A DNA stretch of 55,147 bases from positions 1 to 55,147 of the forward strand of contig JAJFTO010000010.1 of assembly GCA_021372865.1 (NCBI GenBank). The letters run 5' to 3'. The position numbers and the translations under genes are program-made. Below the pieces are notes generated by a model. The model ran no database searches, was not told where the DNA came from, and worked only from the letters and a program-made list of their open reading frames with translations. Position 1 is the first letter of the stretch. Each line of letters opens with the position of its first letter. Positions 42,421 to 50,599 of the stretch are shown piece by piece. This DNA is from Porphyromonadaceae bacterium (GTDB lineage Bacteria > Bacteroidota > Bacteroidia > Bacteroidales > Dysgonomonadaceae).

Positions 42421-43446
42421 ATGACGCACCGCATTGCAATATTGTTATTCCTGCTGACAGCATGCGGTGCGATCTTTCCAAAGGATCGTTTCAGGGTGAT
42501 GTTCTATAACGTGGAGAATCTTTTCGACACGAAAGATGATTCACTAAAGGACGATGATCAGTTCCTGCCGGATGGTTTTATGCGGTGGACACCCTGGAAA
42601 TATTGGGATAAACAGCGCAACATTGCTCGGGTAATTACGGCCATAGGCGGCATGCAGTCACCCGCGCTGGTGGGATTGTGTGAGGTGGAAAACGACAGTG
42701 TCATCTTCGATCTCACCAAGCGTTCACCTTTGCGGGCACAGGCATATGCCTACATTGTTTCTGACTCGCCCGACGAACGCGGCATTGATGTCGCATTGCT
42801 CTACCAACGGCATCAGTTCAGACTGTTGGAAAGCAGGGAGTATGAAGTACGGTTTAGCGGACGGAATCACCGTCCGACCAGAAACATCCTCCATGCTGTG
42901 GGAAATCTCATCAATGGCGATACACTCGACGTATTTGTTTGTCACTTCCCGTCGCGCAGCGAAGGGCAGCGCGAAACAGAACCATTGCGGATTGCGGTTG
43001 CCGCGCTCCTGAGGGAGAAAGCAGACAGTCTCTTCCGGATGAGGGAAAATCCCTATATTCTCATTATGGGCGATTTCAATGATCATCCCAACGACAAAAG
43101 TCTGTCACGTACGTTGCAAGCAAAACGCGTGACAGCACGACCCAACATAAGAGGACTATACAACTTGTTTTATCATCGCATGAAGGAGCGTGATTTTGGA
43201 AGCTATAAGTACCAGGGACGCTGGGAAGTACTCGATCAGTTTATTGTGAGTGGAAATATGCTGATAGAGACAGACCCGATTTCTATCGTCGATTGCAATG
43301 CACAGATTTTCCAGGCAGACTTTCTGCTCGAGGAAGATTCCCGTTACTACGGGAAAAAACCATTCAGGACAAATCTCGGCCCTCGCTATCTGGGCGGATT
43401 CAGCGATCACCTGCCCATATATATGGATTTGGGCATAACGTATTAG
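42421..43446 (+). CDS. endonuclease/exonuclease/phosphatase-family lipoprotein
   Basis: 341 aa. The N-terminus MTHRIAILLFLLTACG is a lipoprotein signal with Cys at ~residue 15. The EEP fold is marked by RVMFYNVENLFDTKDD, LVGLCEVEND (metal-binding Glu), GIDVALLYQ, VFVCHFPSRSEGQ, LIMGDFNDHPND (catalytic Asp/Asn) and SDHLPIYMDL (catalytic Asp-His pair) at the end. Members hydrolyse phosphodiesters or phosphates; the substrate here is unknown. Exported, probably outer-membrane anchored. Start ATG 42421, 8 bp after pepD. Followed by the tatA promoter. Confidence 0.92.
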   Translation: MTHRIAILLFLLTACGAIFPKDRFRVMFYNVENLFDTKDDSLKDDDQFLPDGFMRWTPWKYWDKQRNIARVITAIGGMQSPALVGLCEVENDSVIFDLTKRSPLRAQAYAYIVSDSPDERGIDVALLYQRHQFRLLESREYEVRFSGRNHRPTRNILHAVGNLINGDTLDVFVCHFPSRSEGQRETEPLRIAVAALLREKADSLFRMRENPYILIMGDFNDHPNDKSLSRTLQAKRVTARPNIRGLYNLFYHRMKERDFGSYKYQGRWEVLDQFIVSGNMLIETDPISIVDCNAQIFQADFLLEEDSRYYGKKPFRTNLGPRYLGGFSDHLPIYMDLGITY

Positions 43447-43465
43447 CAAACTTTATATTTAAATA

Positions 43466-43498
43466 TTTGCGCATTTCAACAAAATAATGATACATTTG
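43466..43498 (+). promoter_or_regulatory. promoter of tatA
   Basis: TTTG at 43466-43469 and TACATTTG at 43491-43498 are separated by 21 nt, a good match to the Bacteroidetes -33/-7 pair. Transcription would begin near 43505, ~40 nt before the tatA ATG. Confidence 0.75.
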
Positions 43499-43544
43499 CA
43501 GCGCTTTACACGAAAGAGTATAAACATTCAAACAAATAAAACCT

Positions 43545-43754
43545 ATGAATCCACTTCTTATTAATTTAAATGGTTGGGAAATACCCATCATTGTTATTGT
43601 TGTATTAATTCTTTTCGGAGGCAAAAAGATACCCGAATTCATGAAGGGACTGGGAAAAGGCATCAATAGCTTCAAGAAAGGTCTCAACGACATTGAAGAA
43701 GATATTAAGTCTGCTCCTACCGAACGCAATTCGGACTCAAACGACAACAAGTAA
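43545..43754 (+). CDS. tatA: TatA/E-type twin-arginine translocase subunit
   Basis: 69 aa. A short N-terminal membrane helix ([17 protein letters not shown]) is followed by the amphipathic helix ([19 protein letters not shown]) and an acidic, unstructured tail. The FGGKKIPE hinge is the TatA hallmark. TatA oligomers form the pore-like assembly for folded proteins delivered by TatC. No tatB is seen, as in other minimal TatAC systems, so this protein likely serves both roles. Start ATG 43545 with its own promoter. A terminator-like hairpin lies between it and tatC. Confidence 0.95.
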   Translation: MNPLLINLNGWEIPIIVIVVLILFGGKKIPEFMKGLGKGINSFKKGLNDIEEDIKSAPTERNSDSNDNK

Positions 43755-43807
43755 AAAGATACTTCTAAATAGACTTTTTTTACTGAATAACGTATATATT
43801 CCCGATC

Positions 43808-43835
43808 ACAACCTGATTTTCTTCAGGTTGTTTTT
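43808..43835 (+). terminator. terminator/attenuator between tatA and tatC
   Basis: Perfect 9-bp stem ACAACCTGA (43808-43816) / TCAGGTTGT (43823-43831), 6-nt loop, then T residues. It lies 54 bp past tatA and 29 bp before tatC, with no other tatC promoter evident. Confidence 0.8.
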
Positions 43836-43863
43836 GTGAATTAATTTATAGCACAAGACATAC

Positions 43864-44700
43864 ATGGCAGAGAAAGAAATGTCCTTTTGGGATCATCTGG
43901 AGGAATTCCGATGGACGCTGATCCGTATTATCGTTGCTGTGTTTATTTTTTCGATTGTGGGATTTATTTTGATTCCCCATATCTTTGATTCCATTATTCT
44001 TGCACCCCGCACTTCCGATTTTGTCACCTACCGGTTTTTTGACAAAGCGAGCCGTTATATTCCCTTCCTGCCCGATTTTTCTGCTGACTCATTTAATGTA
44101 AACATCCTCAACATTAACATGACCACGCAATTTATGACCTATATCTCTACCTCAATGGCATTCGGCGTACTTTGTACCATACCGTATATATTATTCGAGA
44201 TATGGAAATTTGTGAGTCCAGCACTTTATGCCAACGAAGCCAAAGGGATAAAGAGGGCTTTCGGGTTTGGAGGTGTGATGTTTGTGATCGGATGCATGGT
44301 AGGTTATTTCATCGTTTTTCCATTGATCTTCCGGTTCCTGATCACGTTTGAGTTGAGTGACTCCATCGAAAATATGATATCCCTCGACTCGTACATGAGC
44401 AACTTTTATACCCTTATTCTGGTCATGGGACTCGTTTTCGAGATACCTCTCGTATTCTGGCTGTTATCCATTCTCGGGTTGGTATACCGACCCTTTTTCC
44501 GCAAATACAGGCGTCATGCCGTCGTGGGCTCGCTGTTGCTGGCGGCTTTGATCACACCTTCGGGCGATCCCTTCTCTCTTTTCGTGGTCACACTGCCTCT
44601 CTATGCTTTGTGGGAGATCAGTGCCTTTGTGGTGAAGAAAGAACCGCCTGCTGAAGAAGAGGAAGACGATGAGAATTTGCCTGCCCTTTATGAAGAATAA
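43864..44700 (+). CDS. tatC: Sec-independent translocase subunit TatC
   Basis: 278 aa with six transmembrane helices. The N-terminal TatC signature is EMSFWDHLEEFRWTLIRI (~residues 4-21), and the periplasmic/cytoplasmic loop motif FEIWKFVSPALYANEAKG (~residues 112-129) is well kept. Late signature ALITPSGDPFSLFVVTLPLYALWE. TatC recognises twin-arginine signal peptides. The acidic C-terminal tail (PPAEEEEDDENLPALYEE) is longer than in E. coli. Start ATG 43864. It probably depends on read-through from tatA past the hairpin at 43808-43835, which would give less TatC than TatA. Confidence 0.97.
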   Translation: MAEKEMSFWDHLEEFRWTLIRIIVAVFIFSIVGFILIPHIFDSIILAPRTSDFVTYRFFDKASRYIPFLPDFSADSFNVNILNINMTTQFMTYISTSMAFGVLCTIPYILFEIWKFVSPALYANEAKGIKRAFGFGGVMFVIGCMVGYFIVFPLIFRFLITFELSDSIENMISLDSYMSNFYTLILVMGLVFEIPLVFWLLSILGLVYRPFFRKYRRHAVVGSLLLAALITPSGDPFSLFVVTLPLYALWEISAFVVKKEPPAEEEEDDENLPALYEE

Positions 44701-44710
44701 AACAGTGACT

Positions 44711-45091
44711 TCACTTCACCGCGATCACTTCAATCTCTACCAATGCATTTTTGGGCAGTGTCTTTACGGCAAATGCAGAACGTGCCGGAAAGGTGCCACT
44801 AAACTGGGCGGCATAGACATCATTCATTACCCCGAAGAGCGACATGTCTTCCAGAAAAACGGTGGTCTTGACAACATTGTTTATGTTGGCCCCTGCGGCA
44901 GACAAGACAGCTTTGATATTCATAAAGACCTGTGCAGTCTGTTCTTTGATTCCACCCGGGACAAGATATCCGGTAGTCGGATCAATGGGCAACATTCCCG
45001 ATAAAAAGAGCATGCCATTTGCCTCCACGGCCTGACTGTATGGCCCGATGGCTGCGGGCGCGTTGTTTGTAGAAATTACTTTTTTATCCAT
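44711..45091 (-). CDS. ridA: RidA/YjgF-family reactive enamine/imine deaminase
   Basis: 126 aa. Hydrolyses 2-aminoacrylate and related reactive enamines/imines formed by PLP enzymes. Family segments: STNNAPAAIGPYSQAVEANG at the N-terminus, LFLSGMLPIDPTTG, NIKAVLSAAGANINNVVKTTVFLEDM, and the C-terminal signature PARSAFAVKTLPKNALVEIEVIAV, containing the catalytic Arg. Forms trimers; cytoplasmic. Start ATG 45091. Its stop is 10 bp from the convergent tatC stop. A heptamer repeat array separates it from rlmB upstream. Confidence 0.96.
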   Translation of the reverse strand: MDKKVISTNNAPAAIGPYSQAVEANGMLFLSGMLPIDPTTGYLVPGGIKEQTAQVFMNIKAVLSAAGANINNVVKTTVFLEDMSLFGVMNDVYAAQFSGTFPARSAFAVKTLPKNALVEIEVIAVK

Positions 45092-45122
45092 TGTGGCGAT
45101 TAATTAGTTGAAAAATTTATTG

Positions 45123-45150
45123 TGATCGGCTGTTAGCGATCAATGATCAG
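45123..45150. repeat. degenerate heptamer array (x4) at the 3' end of rlmB
   Basis: Four 7-bp units on the plus strand: TGATCGG, CTGTTAG, CGATCAA, TGATCAG; in reverse complement they fit the GCTGATN-type unit of the arrays at 8244-8292 and 20621-20662, with more divergence. The last unit includes the rlmB stop codon. Confidence 0.6.
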
Positions 45151-45896
45151 TGGTGTGGAGTCAGGTTTCTCTGGCGGATGACTTCATAAATCAGGACTCC
45201 AGCTGCGACGGAGACGTTGAGGGATTCGATATTTCCCGATTGCGGAATTTTCACCAGCTCATCGCTCACGCGCAGATGATCGGTGGCCACACCCGTATCT
45301 TCCGCACCCATGACGATGGCAGCAGGAACCGAAAAATCACAATCCGTATAAAAACCGGCCGCTTTTTCTGTGGCTGCGACAATCTTTATGCCGCTGTTTT
45401 TCAAAAAGATAATAGCTTCTTTCAGGTTTTGCTCTCTACATACTGGAATCGTGTGCAGGGCACCGGCCGATGTTTTAATGGCATCGGCATTTACCGTCAC
45501 GCTTCCCCGTGCCGGGATGACGATGGCATGCACGCCAGCCACTTCACAGGTACGTGCAATGGCACCAAAATTGCGCACGTCGGTTACTCCGTCCAAAACA
45601 AGGATGAAAGGATTTTTACCTTCTTCATAAAGCATGGGTACAATATTTTCCAGCTTCTGATAGGTCACGGCAGAAGTAAATGCAATCACCCCCTGGTGGT
45701 TCTTCCTTGTGAACCGGTCGATGCGCTCAAGAGGTACCCGCTGCAATGGTATCTCGTAAGTACGAAGCAGCTGTTGCAGCTCCATAAACAAGTCGCCAGA
45801 CAATTCCCTTTTTACCAGCACCTTATCGATATCTTTTCCGGCTTCCACCGCTTCCATCACGGCACGGATGCCGAAAATCATCTCTTTTTCCTTCAT
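45147..45896 (-). CDS. rlmB: 23S rRNA (guanosine-2'-O-)-methyltransferase RlmB (TrmH family)
   Basis: 249 aa. SPOUT methyltransferase that modifies G2251 in the 23S rRNA peptidyl-transferase region (E. coli numbering). The N-terminal L30e-like substrate domain (~residues 1-75: FGIRAVMEAVEAGKDIDKVL) is followed by the SPOUT catalytic domain with motif 1 LDGVTDVRNFGAIARTCEVAG, motif 2 IVMGAEDTGVATDHL and motif 3 IPQSGNIESLNVSVAAGVLIYE. Start ATG 45896, 22 bp after the recN stop, so part of DUF4835-recN-rlmB. The short C-terminus (LTPHH) ends in a heptamer repeat array. Confidence 0.95.
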   Translation of the reverse strand: MKEKEMIFGIRAVMEAVEAGKDIDKVLVKRELSGDLFMELQQLLRTYEIPLQRVPLERIDRFTRKNHQGVIAFTSAVTYQKLENIVPMLYEEGKNPFILVLDGVTDVRNFGAIARTCEVAGVHAIVIPARGSVTVNADAIKTSAGALHTIPVCREQNLKEAIIFLKNSGIKIVAATEKAAGFYTDCDFSVPAAIVMGAEDTGVATDHLRVSDELVKIPQSGNIESLNVSVAAGVLIYEVIRQRNLTPHH

Positions 45897-45918
45897 ACAA
45901 TCTTTATTTTATTACACT

Positions 45919-47580
45919 TTATTTTTCTCCCAGCATCACGCGCGCATTCTCAACCGCCTGCACGGAAACTTCAGCCCCACTGAGCATGCGTGCTATTTCT
46001 GCTACCCGTTCCTCGGGTGAAAGTTGCCGGAGCCGGGTCGAGACTGTGTCTGCCGTATCTTCTTTATACACCACAAAGTGAGCCTGTCCTTTCGAAGCAA
46101 TTTGCGGCAGATGGGTGATGGCAATCACCTGCATCTGTTTACTCATTTCCTCCATGATTGCCCCCACTTTGTCGGCCACCTCACCCGAGGTGCCGGTATC
46201 GATCTCATCGAAAATGATGGTAGGCAGAGCGGTAGCTCCTGCAATCATCGATTTCAGACAGAGCATCAGTCGCGATATTTCACCTCCCGAAGCGATCTGC
46301 GATACGGGTTGTAAATCTCTGTTTTTGTTAGCAGAAAAGAGAAATTGTACACGATCGGCCCCGGTCGCGTCCGGATCACTTTTGGGGGTAAACTCACAAC
46401 GAAAGCGCGTGTTGGGCATCTTCAGGAAGGCCAACTTATTCATAAGTTGCTGCTCTATGGCAGGTGCGGCCGCTGCTCTTTTCCGGGAGAGCGACCCTGC
46501 CTTTTCCAGCATCACAGTCCGTTTCATTTCCACCTCCTTCTCCAGTGAGGCAAGACGCTCGTCGAGTGAGTCGATTTGCTGAAGCCGAACACCCATCTCA
46601 TCGCGCAGCTGTAACAATTCCTCCACCGTAGACACGGCATGTTTTTTCTGGAGGTCGTAGATTACACTCAGCCGATCTTCCAATTGTTGCTGGCGGTTTG
46701 GATCGAAGTCGATATTTTCGAAGATATGCGACGCCTCTGTAGCAACATCTTTCAGGTCGATATAGGCCGATTCCACTCTTACTGCCAGCTCCGCTACCCT
46801 GGGGTAGACCTGCTGCAGTTGCTGTAAGGTATCTTTTACTATACGCAGCGACGATGTCACGCTGTGTTCATCAGTCGACAGCAGTCCAGCCACAGTGAAG
46901 AGTCCCGACTTGATCTCCTCCGCATGGGTGACAGCTTCCAGCTCACTTTCCAGCTTTTCCTGTTCGCCCGGCTGTAAAACAGCCTCCAACAATGCCGAAT
47001 ACTGAAAACGGAGATAATCCTCCTCCTCTTTATTTTTTCGTGCCTGCAGACGCAACTCTTTCAACATCTGTTCCGCCGAACGATAACTGGTATAAGCCTC
47101 ACCATACGTCAGTCTTTCATTTCCGGTGCCGGCAAGCAGGTCCACCACATTCAACTGGAACAGATTGTCGTTCAGTGCAAGATTCTGATGCTGGGAGTGG
47201 ATATCAATGAGCCTGTCGCCAAACTCTTTCAGGTCGTTAAGATAGACGGGCGAATCATTGACGAAAGCACGCGACTTCCCGTTGGACCATATTTCGCGGC
47301 GGAGGATACATTCATCGCCGTCGTAGACCCAATCGAGTGTATCAAAAAGAGGCTGCATCTGATAGGCAGATATATCGAAAACACCTTCAATCACGCACCT
47401 CGATTCTCCCTGTTTGATATGACGTGCATCGGCACGTTGTCCAAGTATCAGGGATAAAGCACCCAGGATAATCGATTTTCCTGCTCCGGTTTCGCCGGTA
47501 ATCACGGAAAAACCTTTGTCGAAATCGATCTGAAGCGAGTCGATCAATGCATAATTTTGGATAGACAGTGATTTTAACAT
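45919..47580 (-). CDS. recN: DNA repair protein RecN
   Basis: 553 aa, SMC-like ATPase in recombinational repair of double-strand breaks. Walker A is TGETGAGKSIILGALSLILG (~residues 29-48), followed by the Q-loop region. Two central coiled-coil arms (~residues 150-350) carry heptads such as LKELRLQARKNKEEEDYLRF. The C-terminal head has the signature QIASGGEISRLMLCLKSMI, Walker B LPTIIFDEIDTGTSGEVA and the H-loop ITHLPQIASKGQAHF. Start ATG 47580, 7 bp after the DUF4835 gene; rlmB follows 22 bp later. Operon order conserved in Bacteroidetes. Confidence 0.98.
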   Translation of the reverse strand: MLKSLSIQNYALIDSLQIDFDKGFSVITGETGAGKSIILGALSLILGQRADARHIKQGESRCVIEGVFDISAYQMQPLFDTLDWVYDGDECILRREIWSNGKSRAFVNDSPVYLNDLKEFGDRLIDIHSQHQNLALNDNLFQLNVVDLLAGTGNERLTYGEAYTSYRSAEQMLKELRLQARKNKEEEDYLRFQYSALLEAVLQPGEQEKLESELEAVTHAEEIKSGLFTVAGLLSTDEHSVTSSLRIVKDTLQQLQQVYPRVAELAVRVESAYIDLKDVATEASHIFENIDFDPNRQQQLEDRLSVIYDLQKKHAVSTVEELLQLRDEMGVRLQQIDSLDERLASLEKEVEMKRTVMLEKAGSLSRKRAAAAPAIEQQLMNKLAFLKMPNTRFRCEFTPKSDPDATGADRVQFLFSANKNRDLQPVSQIASGGEISRLMLCLKSMIAGATALPTIIFDEIDTGTSGEVADKVGAIMEEMSKQMQVIAITHLPQIASKGQAHFVVYKEDTADTVSTRLRQLSPEERVAEIARMLSGAEVSVQAVENARVMLGEK

Positions 47581-47587
47581 ATTAATT

Positions 47588-48490
47588 TCATCTCAACTTT
47601 TCAAGCACGGTGTCTTGTGTGGGATATATTTCCCGAAGCGTCTGATATGCTTTCCGTTTTTCCACAGCGCTCCCTGAGGAAAGCAGCAGAGTCAGTTCAT
47701 CAAGCTTGGCATCACCAAACAACGGGATCAATATCATGCCGGACTGTTTTTCACGCAACGAAGCGATAAACGGTACCGAAGCAGCCACATTCTCCAGTCC
47801 CATAACATTGTTTTCATACAATAAGTCCAATCCCCCGGCATGATACCGATACCACATATTACGGTATCCTTCCGCCGATCCGTCGTTGAAGGTGGTTGCC
47901 ATGACCGTACGGCTCCAGCTGTTTCTGTTCTGCTCCCACCCGTTCCAGCCATAGGATTGTACGGCAGTGGCAATCCGTTCCATTTCCCGGAAGAAGGTTG
48001 TACCCCCCAGGGGAGCATCGGCATCCGCCGTCAGTCCAAGGATCAGATAAACATAAAAAGCGACGGTCGCCGTGAGGTTATCCTGCACAAAATGAGGATC
48101 AAACGACAAAGGCTGATATGCAGCATAATCAAACTCGATTTGCTTATCGCGTATATTCAATATGGGCGTTTCTCTTGAATCATTGCCTGTCGGGCGACGT
48201 GCCTGTACGTAGAGTTCTCCCCTGAACGAACGGTCTGTGACAGCCTCTGTGATCAGTAGTGTAAAGTTACAATTGATTGGTTTATTTGATTCGCCGGGGA
48301 GATCACCCCACCTCTGTCCCTGGATGAATGTATGCAGAGCCTCCTCGAGTGAAGTGAAAAGCTGTTTGTTGGAACCGTGTACCGCATCACTCCGCACCTT
48401 TACCGTGACATTCATCTCCCGGGCCGACAGAGAGAAAACTCCTGCCGCGGCGATCATCCAAACAGACAAGCATCTCAGAACTATTCCCAT
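47588..48490 (-). CDS. DUF4835-family exported protein
   Basis: About 300 aa from the ATG at 48490; an in-frame TTG at 48544 would place 18 residues before the signal peptide (RCLSVWMIAAAGVFSLSAR) and is less likely. Recognised by its length, signal sequence and the segments KPINCNFTLLITEA, FDPHFVQDNLTATVAFYVYLILGLTAD and EGYRNMWYRYHAGGLDLLYEN, and by position directly before recN, as in many Bacteroidetes. Probably periplasmic; molecular role unknown. Stop is 7 bp from the recN start, so the two are co-transcribed. Confidence 0.88.
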   Translation of the reverse strand: MGIVLRCLSVWMIAAAGVFSLSAREMNVTVKVRSDAVHGSNKQLFTSLEEALHTFIQGQRWGDLPGESNKPINCNFTLLITEAVTDRSFRGELYVQARRPTGNDSRETPILNIRDKQIEFDYAAYQPLSFDPHFVQDNLTATVAFYVYLILGLTADADAPLGGTTFFREMERIATAVQSYGWNGWEQNRNSWSRTVMATTFNDGSAEGYRNMWYRYHAGGLDLLYENNVMGLENVAASVPFIASLREKQSGMILIPLFGDAKLDELTLLLSSGSAVEKRKAYQTLREIYPTQDTVLEKLR

Positions 48491-48572
48491 TCCGTATGTG
48501 ACAGCCCTTTCTTCCAGTTTTTCACCGGTGGCTTTCACGAACAAAAATACACATTATTTTGGATAATCTGTT

Positions 48573-50543
48573 TCAGAGAGTGAAGAATGTCGGTTCAACC
48601 ACGCGGAACTCTGTTCTGCGATTGAGTTGGTCGGCAACTGGCTGTTGCTGGGGAGGAAGCTGTTCAATGAATTCTTCCGAGAGCCGATCACCTTCCTTCA
48701 GGAAAACAAATTTGTCAGCGAGATTTTTACTCACATACTTCGGCTCCGTCTTTCCCCTTCCCTCCGCGGTGACTCTGTTTTGTCCGATGCCGTACTCCGT
48801 CAGATAGTCGGCTACGGCCTGTGCCCGTTTCGTAGAAAGATTCAGGTTGTAATCTTCACTTCCTTTCCTGTCGGTATGGGCAGTAATTTCGATGGATATC
48901 TCCGGATGTTCTCGAAGAATTGTAATAAGCTTGTCAAGTTCCCTCTTCGATTCGGGACGAAGGGTGGCACGGTCGAAATCATAGAAAATATGCTCCAGAA
49001 CAACCGGTTTGTTGTAAGGGACCATCTCAAAATCGACGTAATACAAGGTATCTTTTTCTTCGGATGTGGTCCGTAGAGATTTTTTCTCATCAAGAAATCC
49101 TTCTGCACTCGCCGTAAAGAGATATTCTATTCCACCGGTCGCTTTAAACTGATATTCTCCCTTCAGGTTGGTAATAAAACGCTGTTGTGATCCGTCGCTT
49201 CCCGTCACACTCACCCGTGCGCCAGGTATAAATTCATCTTCCTGATCCACGGCAAATCCCGTCACGATGAGGGTCGGCTCACGATAAACAAAGGAGTAAA
49301 TATGATCATAACCACGTGCATCGTCCCGGTTGGAACTGAAAAAGCCTTGTTCAGCATCCTGCATGAAAGTGATGCCAAAATCATCGGCGGGCGAGTTCAG
49401 TGGTACCGGCAGGGAGCTGACATGCCAATCGTTTGTCTGTTGCCTCTTTATTGCCTTAAACAGGTCAAGCCCTCCTCTACCGGGAAGTCCGTCAGATGAA
49501 AAATAGAGGGTGGAATCGTCACGCATATAGGGGAACATTTCATTGCCGGCACTGTTGACCGAGGCACCCAGGTTTTGGGGTATTCCTGTTATGTGGTCGG
49601 ACGAGACAGATACGCGCCAGATATCTTTACCGCCCTGTCCACCGGGCATGTCTGAAACAAAATAGAGATACCTACCAGATGGGGAGATGGTCGGATGGGC
49701 GAAGAGCGATAGCGTATCATCTTTCAATATCTGAAGCGGACGACCGGCACGCCATGCGCCGTTTACCCGTTTCGAGTAATAAATGGAGGTCCCGTCTGAC
49801 CCATTGGGTCCGGTACCGCTGAATGTATAGTACATCCATTCCCCATCGCGGGTGATTGAAGGCGTACCCTCGTCGTATCCGGTATTGATTTCATCCGGAA
49901 GACGTTTTGGTTTCTTCCACGCACCGTTCACATCTTTTTCGGAGAAGAACAGATCGTTGTACTTCATGCCCGTCACGGGACTTTTCGTCTCTCCCGCAGC
50001 TTCGTCTCTTGATGAAGTGAAATAGATCAGGTGATCACGGCGTGCCAGCAAAGGGCTGAATTCACTCTGTGCTGAATTGAACAGATTCATCCGCTGTACC
50101 GCATATCGTGAAGGTTGCTCCTGCTGTGCCATTACTACGCCTTGTATGCCATTCAAAGCAAGAGGATGACCCGGTTGCATCAGCAGAAAACTGCGGTATG
50201 CATCCAGGGCCTGCGGGTATTTCCTCTCGCGGTGAAGCATCCGGGCGAAAGAAAGGTACATCGTCGTATCGGGATAACCAGAACGTATGGCATTGTCGTA
50301 TGCCACCACGGCACGTGCCGGCTGGTTGAGTGCCCTGTAATTTTCGGCCATCTCAAAGGCAATCACACCCCGCATGGAAAGTTCTTCCCGCGGCGTGCTC
50401 CGATAGAGTTTCCGATAAGTTTCACTCGCTGCATGGTACTCCCCGCGCAGATACTGCGACCTGGCATCACTCAGTTTTGCCTGATCACAGGAAACCGAAA
50501 AAAATGCAAAAGCCAGCAGGATGTATGTGATTCGTACGTTCAA
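48573..50543 (-). CDS. PorE-like OmpA-family lipoprotein (TPR, PD40 propeller, carboxypeptidase-regulatory and OmpA domains)
   Basis: About 656 aa. Order: lipoprotein signal (YILLAFAFFSVSCDQ, lipobox Cys), TPR repeats (~residues 20-145), PD40/WD40-like propeller (~160-420: RRDHLIYFTSSRDEA, GTPSITRDGEWMYYTFSG, SPSGRYLYFVSDMPGGQG), carboxypeptidase-regulatory-like domain (TGFAVDQEDEFIPGARVSV) and C-terminal OmpA peptidoglycan-binding domain (ISIEITAHTDRKGSEDYNLN). The same layout is described for PorE of Porphyromonas gingivalis, a type IX secretion-associated lipoprotein; that role here is inference. The frame opens with GTG at 50603, but a terminator hairpin at 50542-50574 lies in that extension, so TTG at 50543, right before the signal peptide, is my preferred start. 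Confidence 0.88.
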   Translation of the reverse strand: MNVRITYILLAFAFFSVSCDQAKLSDARSQYLRGEYHAASETYRKLYRSTPREELSMRGVIAFEMAENYRALNQPARAVVAYDNAIRSGYPDTTMYLSFARMLHRERKYPQALDAYRSFLLMQPGHPLALNGIQGVVMAQQEQPSRYAVQRMNLFNSAQSEFSPLLARRDHLIYFTSSRDEAAGETKSPVTGMKYNDLFFSEKDVNGAWKKPKRLPDEINTGYDEGTPSITRDGEWMYYTFSGTGPNGSDGTSIYYSKRVNGAWRAGRPLQILKDDTLSLFAHPTISPSGRYLYFVSDMPGGQGGKDIWRVSVSSDHITGIPQNLGASVNSAGNEMFPYMRDDSTLYFSSDGLPGRGGLDLFKAIKRQQTNDWHVSSLPVPLNSPADDFGITFMQDAEQGFFSSNRDDARGYDHIYSFVYREPTLIVTGFAVDQEDEFIPGARVSVTGSDGSQQRFITNLKGEYQFKATGGIEYLFTASAEGFLDEKKSLRTTSEEKDTLYYVDFEMVPYNKPVVLEHIFYDFDRATLRPESKRELDKLITILREHPEISIEITAHTDRKGSEDYNLNLSTKRAQAVADYLTEYGIGQNRVTAEGRGKTEPKYVSKNLADKFVFLKEGDRLSEEFIEQLPPQQQPVADQLNRRTEFRVVEPTFFTL

Positions 50544-50574
50544 AAAAAGTCCGTTTATCTCATAAACGGACTTT
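50542..50574 (-). terminator. rho-independent terminator after the DUF4301 gene
   Basis: Perfect 13-bp inverted repeat AAAGTCCGTTTAT (50546-50558) / ATAAACGGACTTT (50562-50574) with a 3-nt loop; in minus-strand transcripts it is followed by four or more T. It lies 26 bp past the DUF4301 stop. Confidence 0.88.
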
Positions 50575-50599
50575 AATGTAAAATATTGTAAGTAGCGGG

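Noticed and set aside
48491..48544. TTG-start extension of the DUF4835 gene
   Set aside because: It would add 18 residues ahead of a good signal peptide; ATG at 48490 is simpler.
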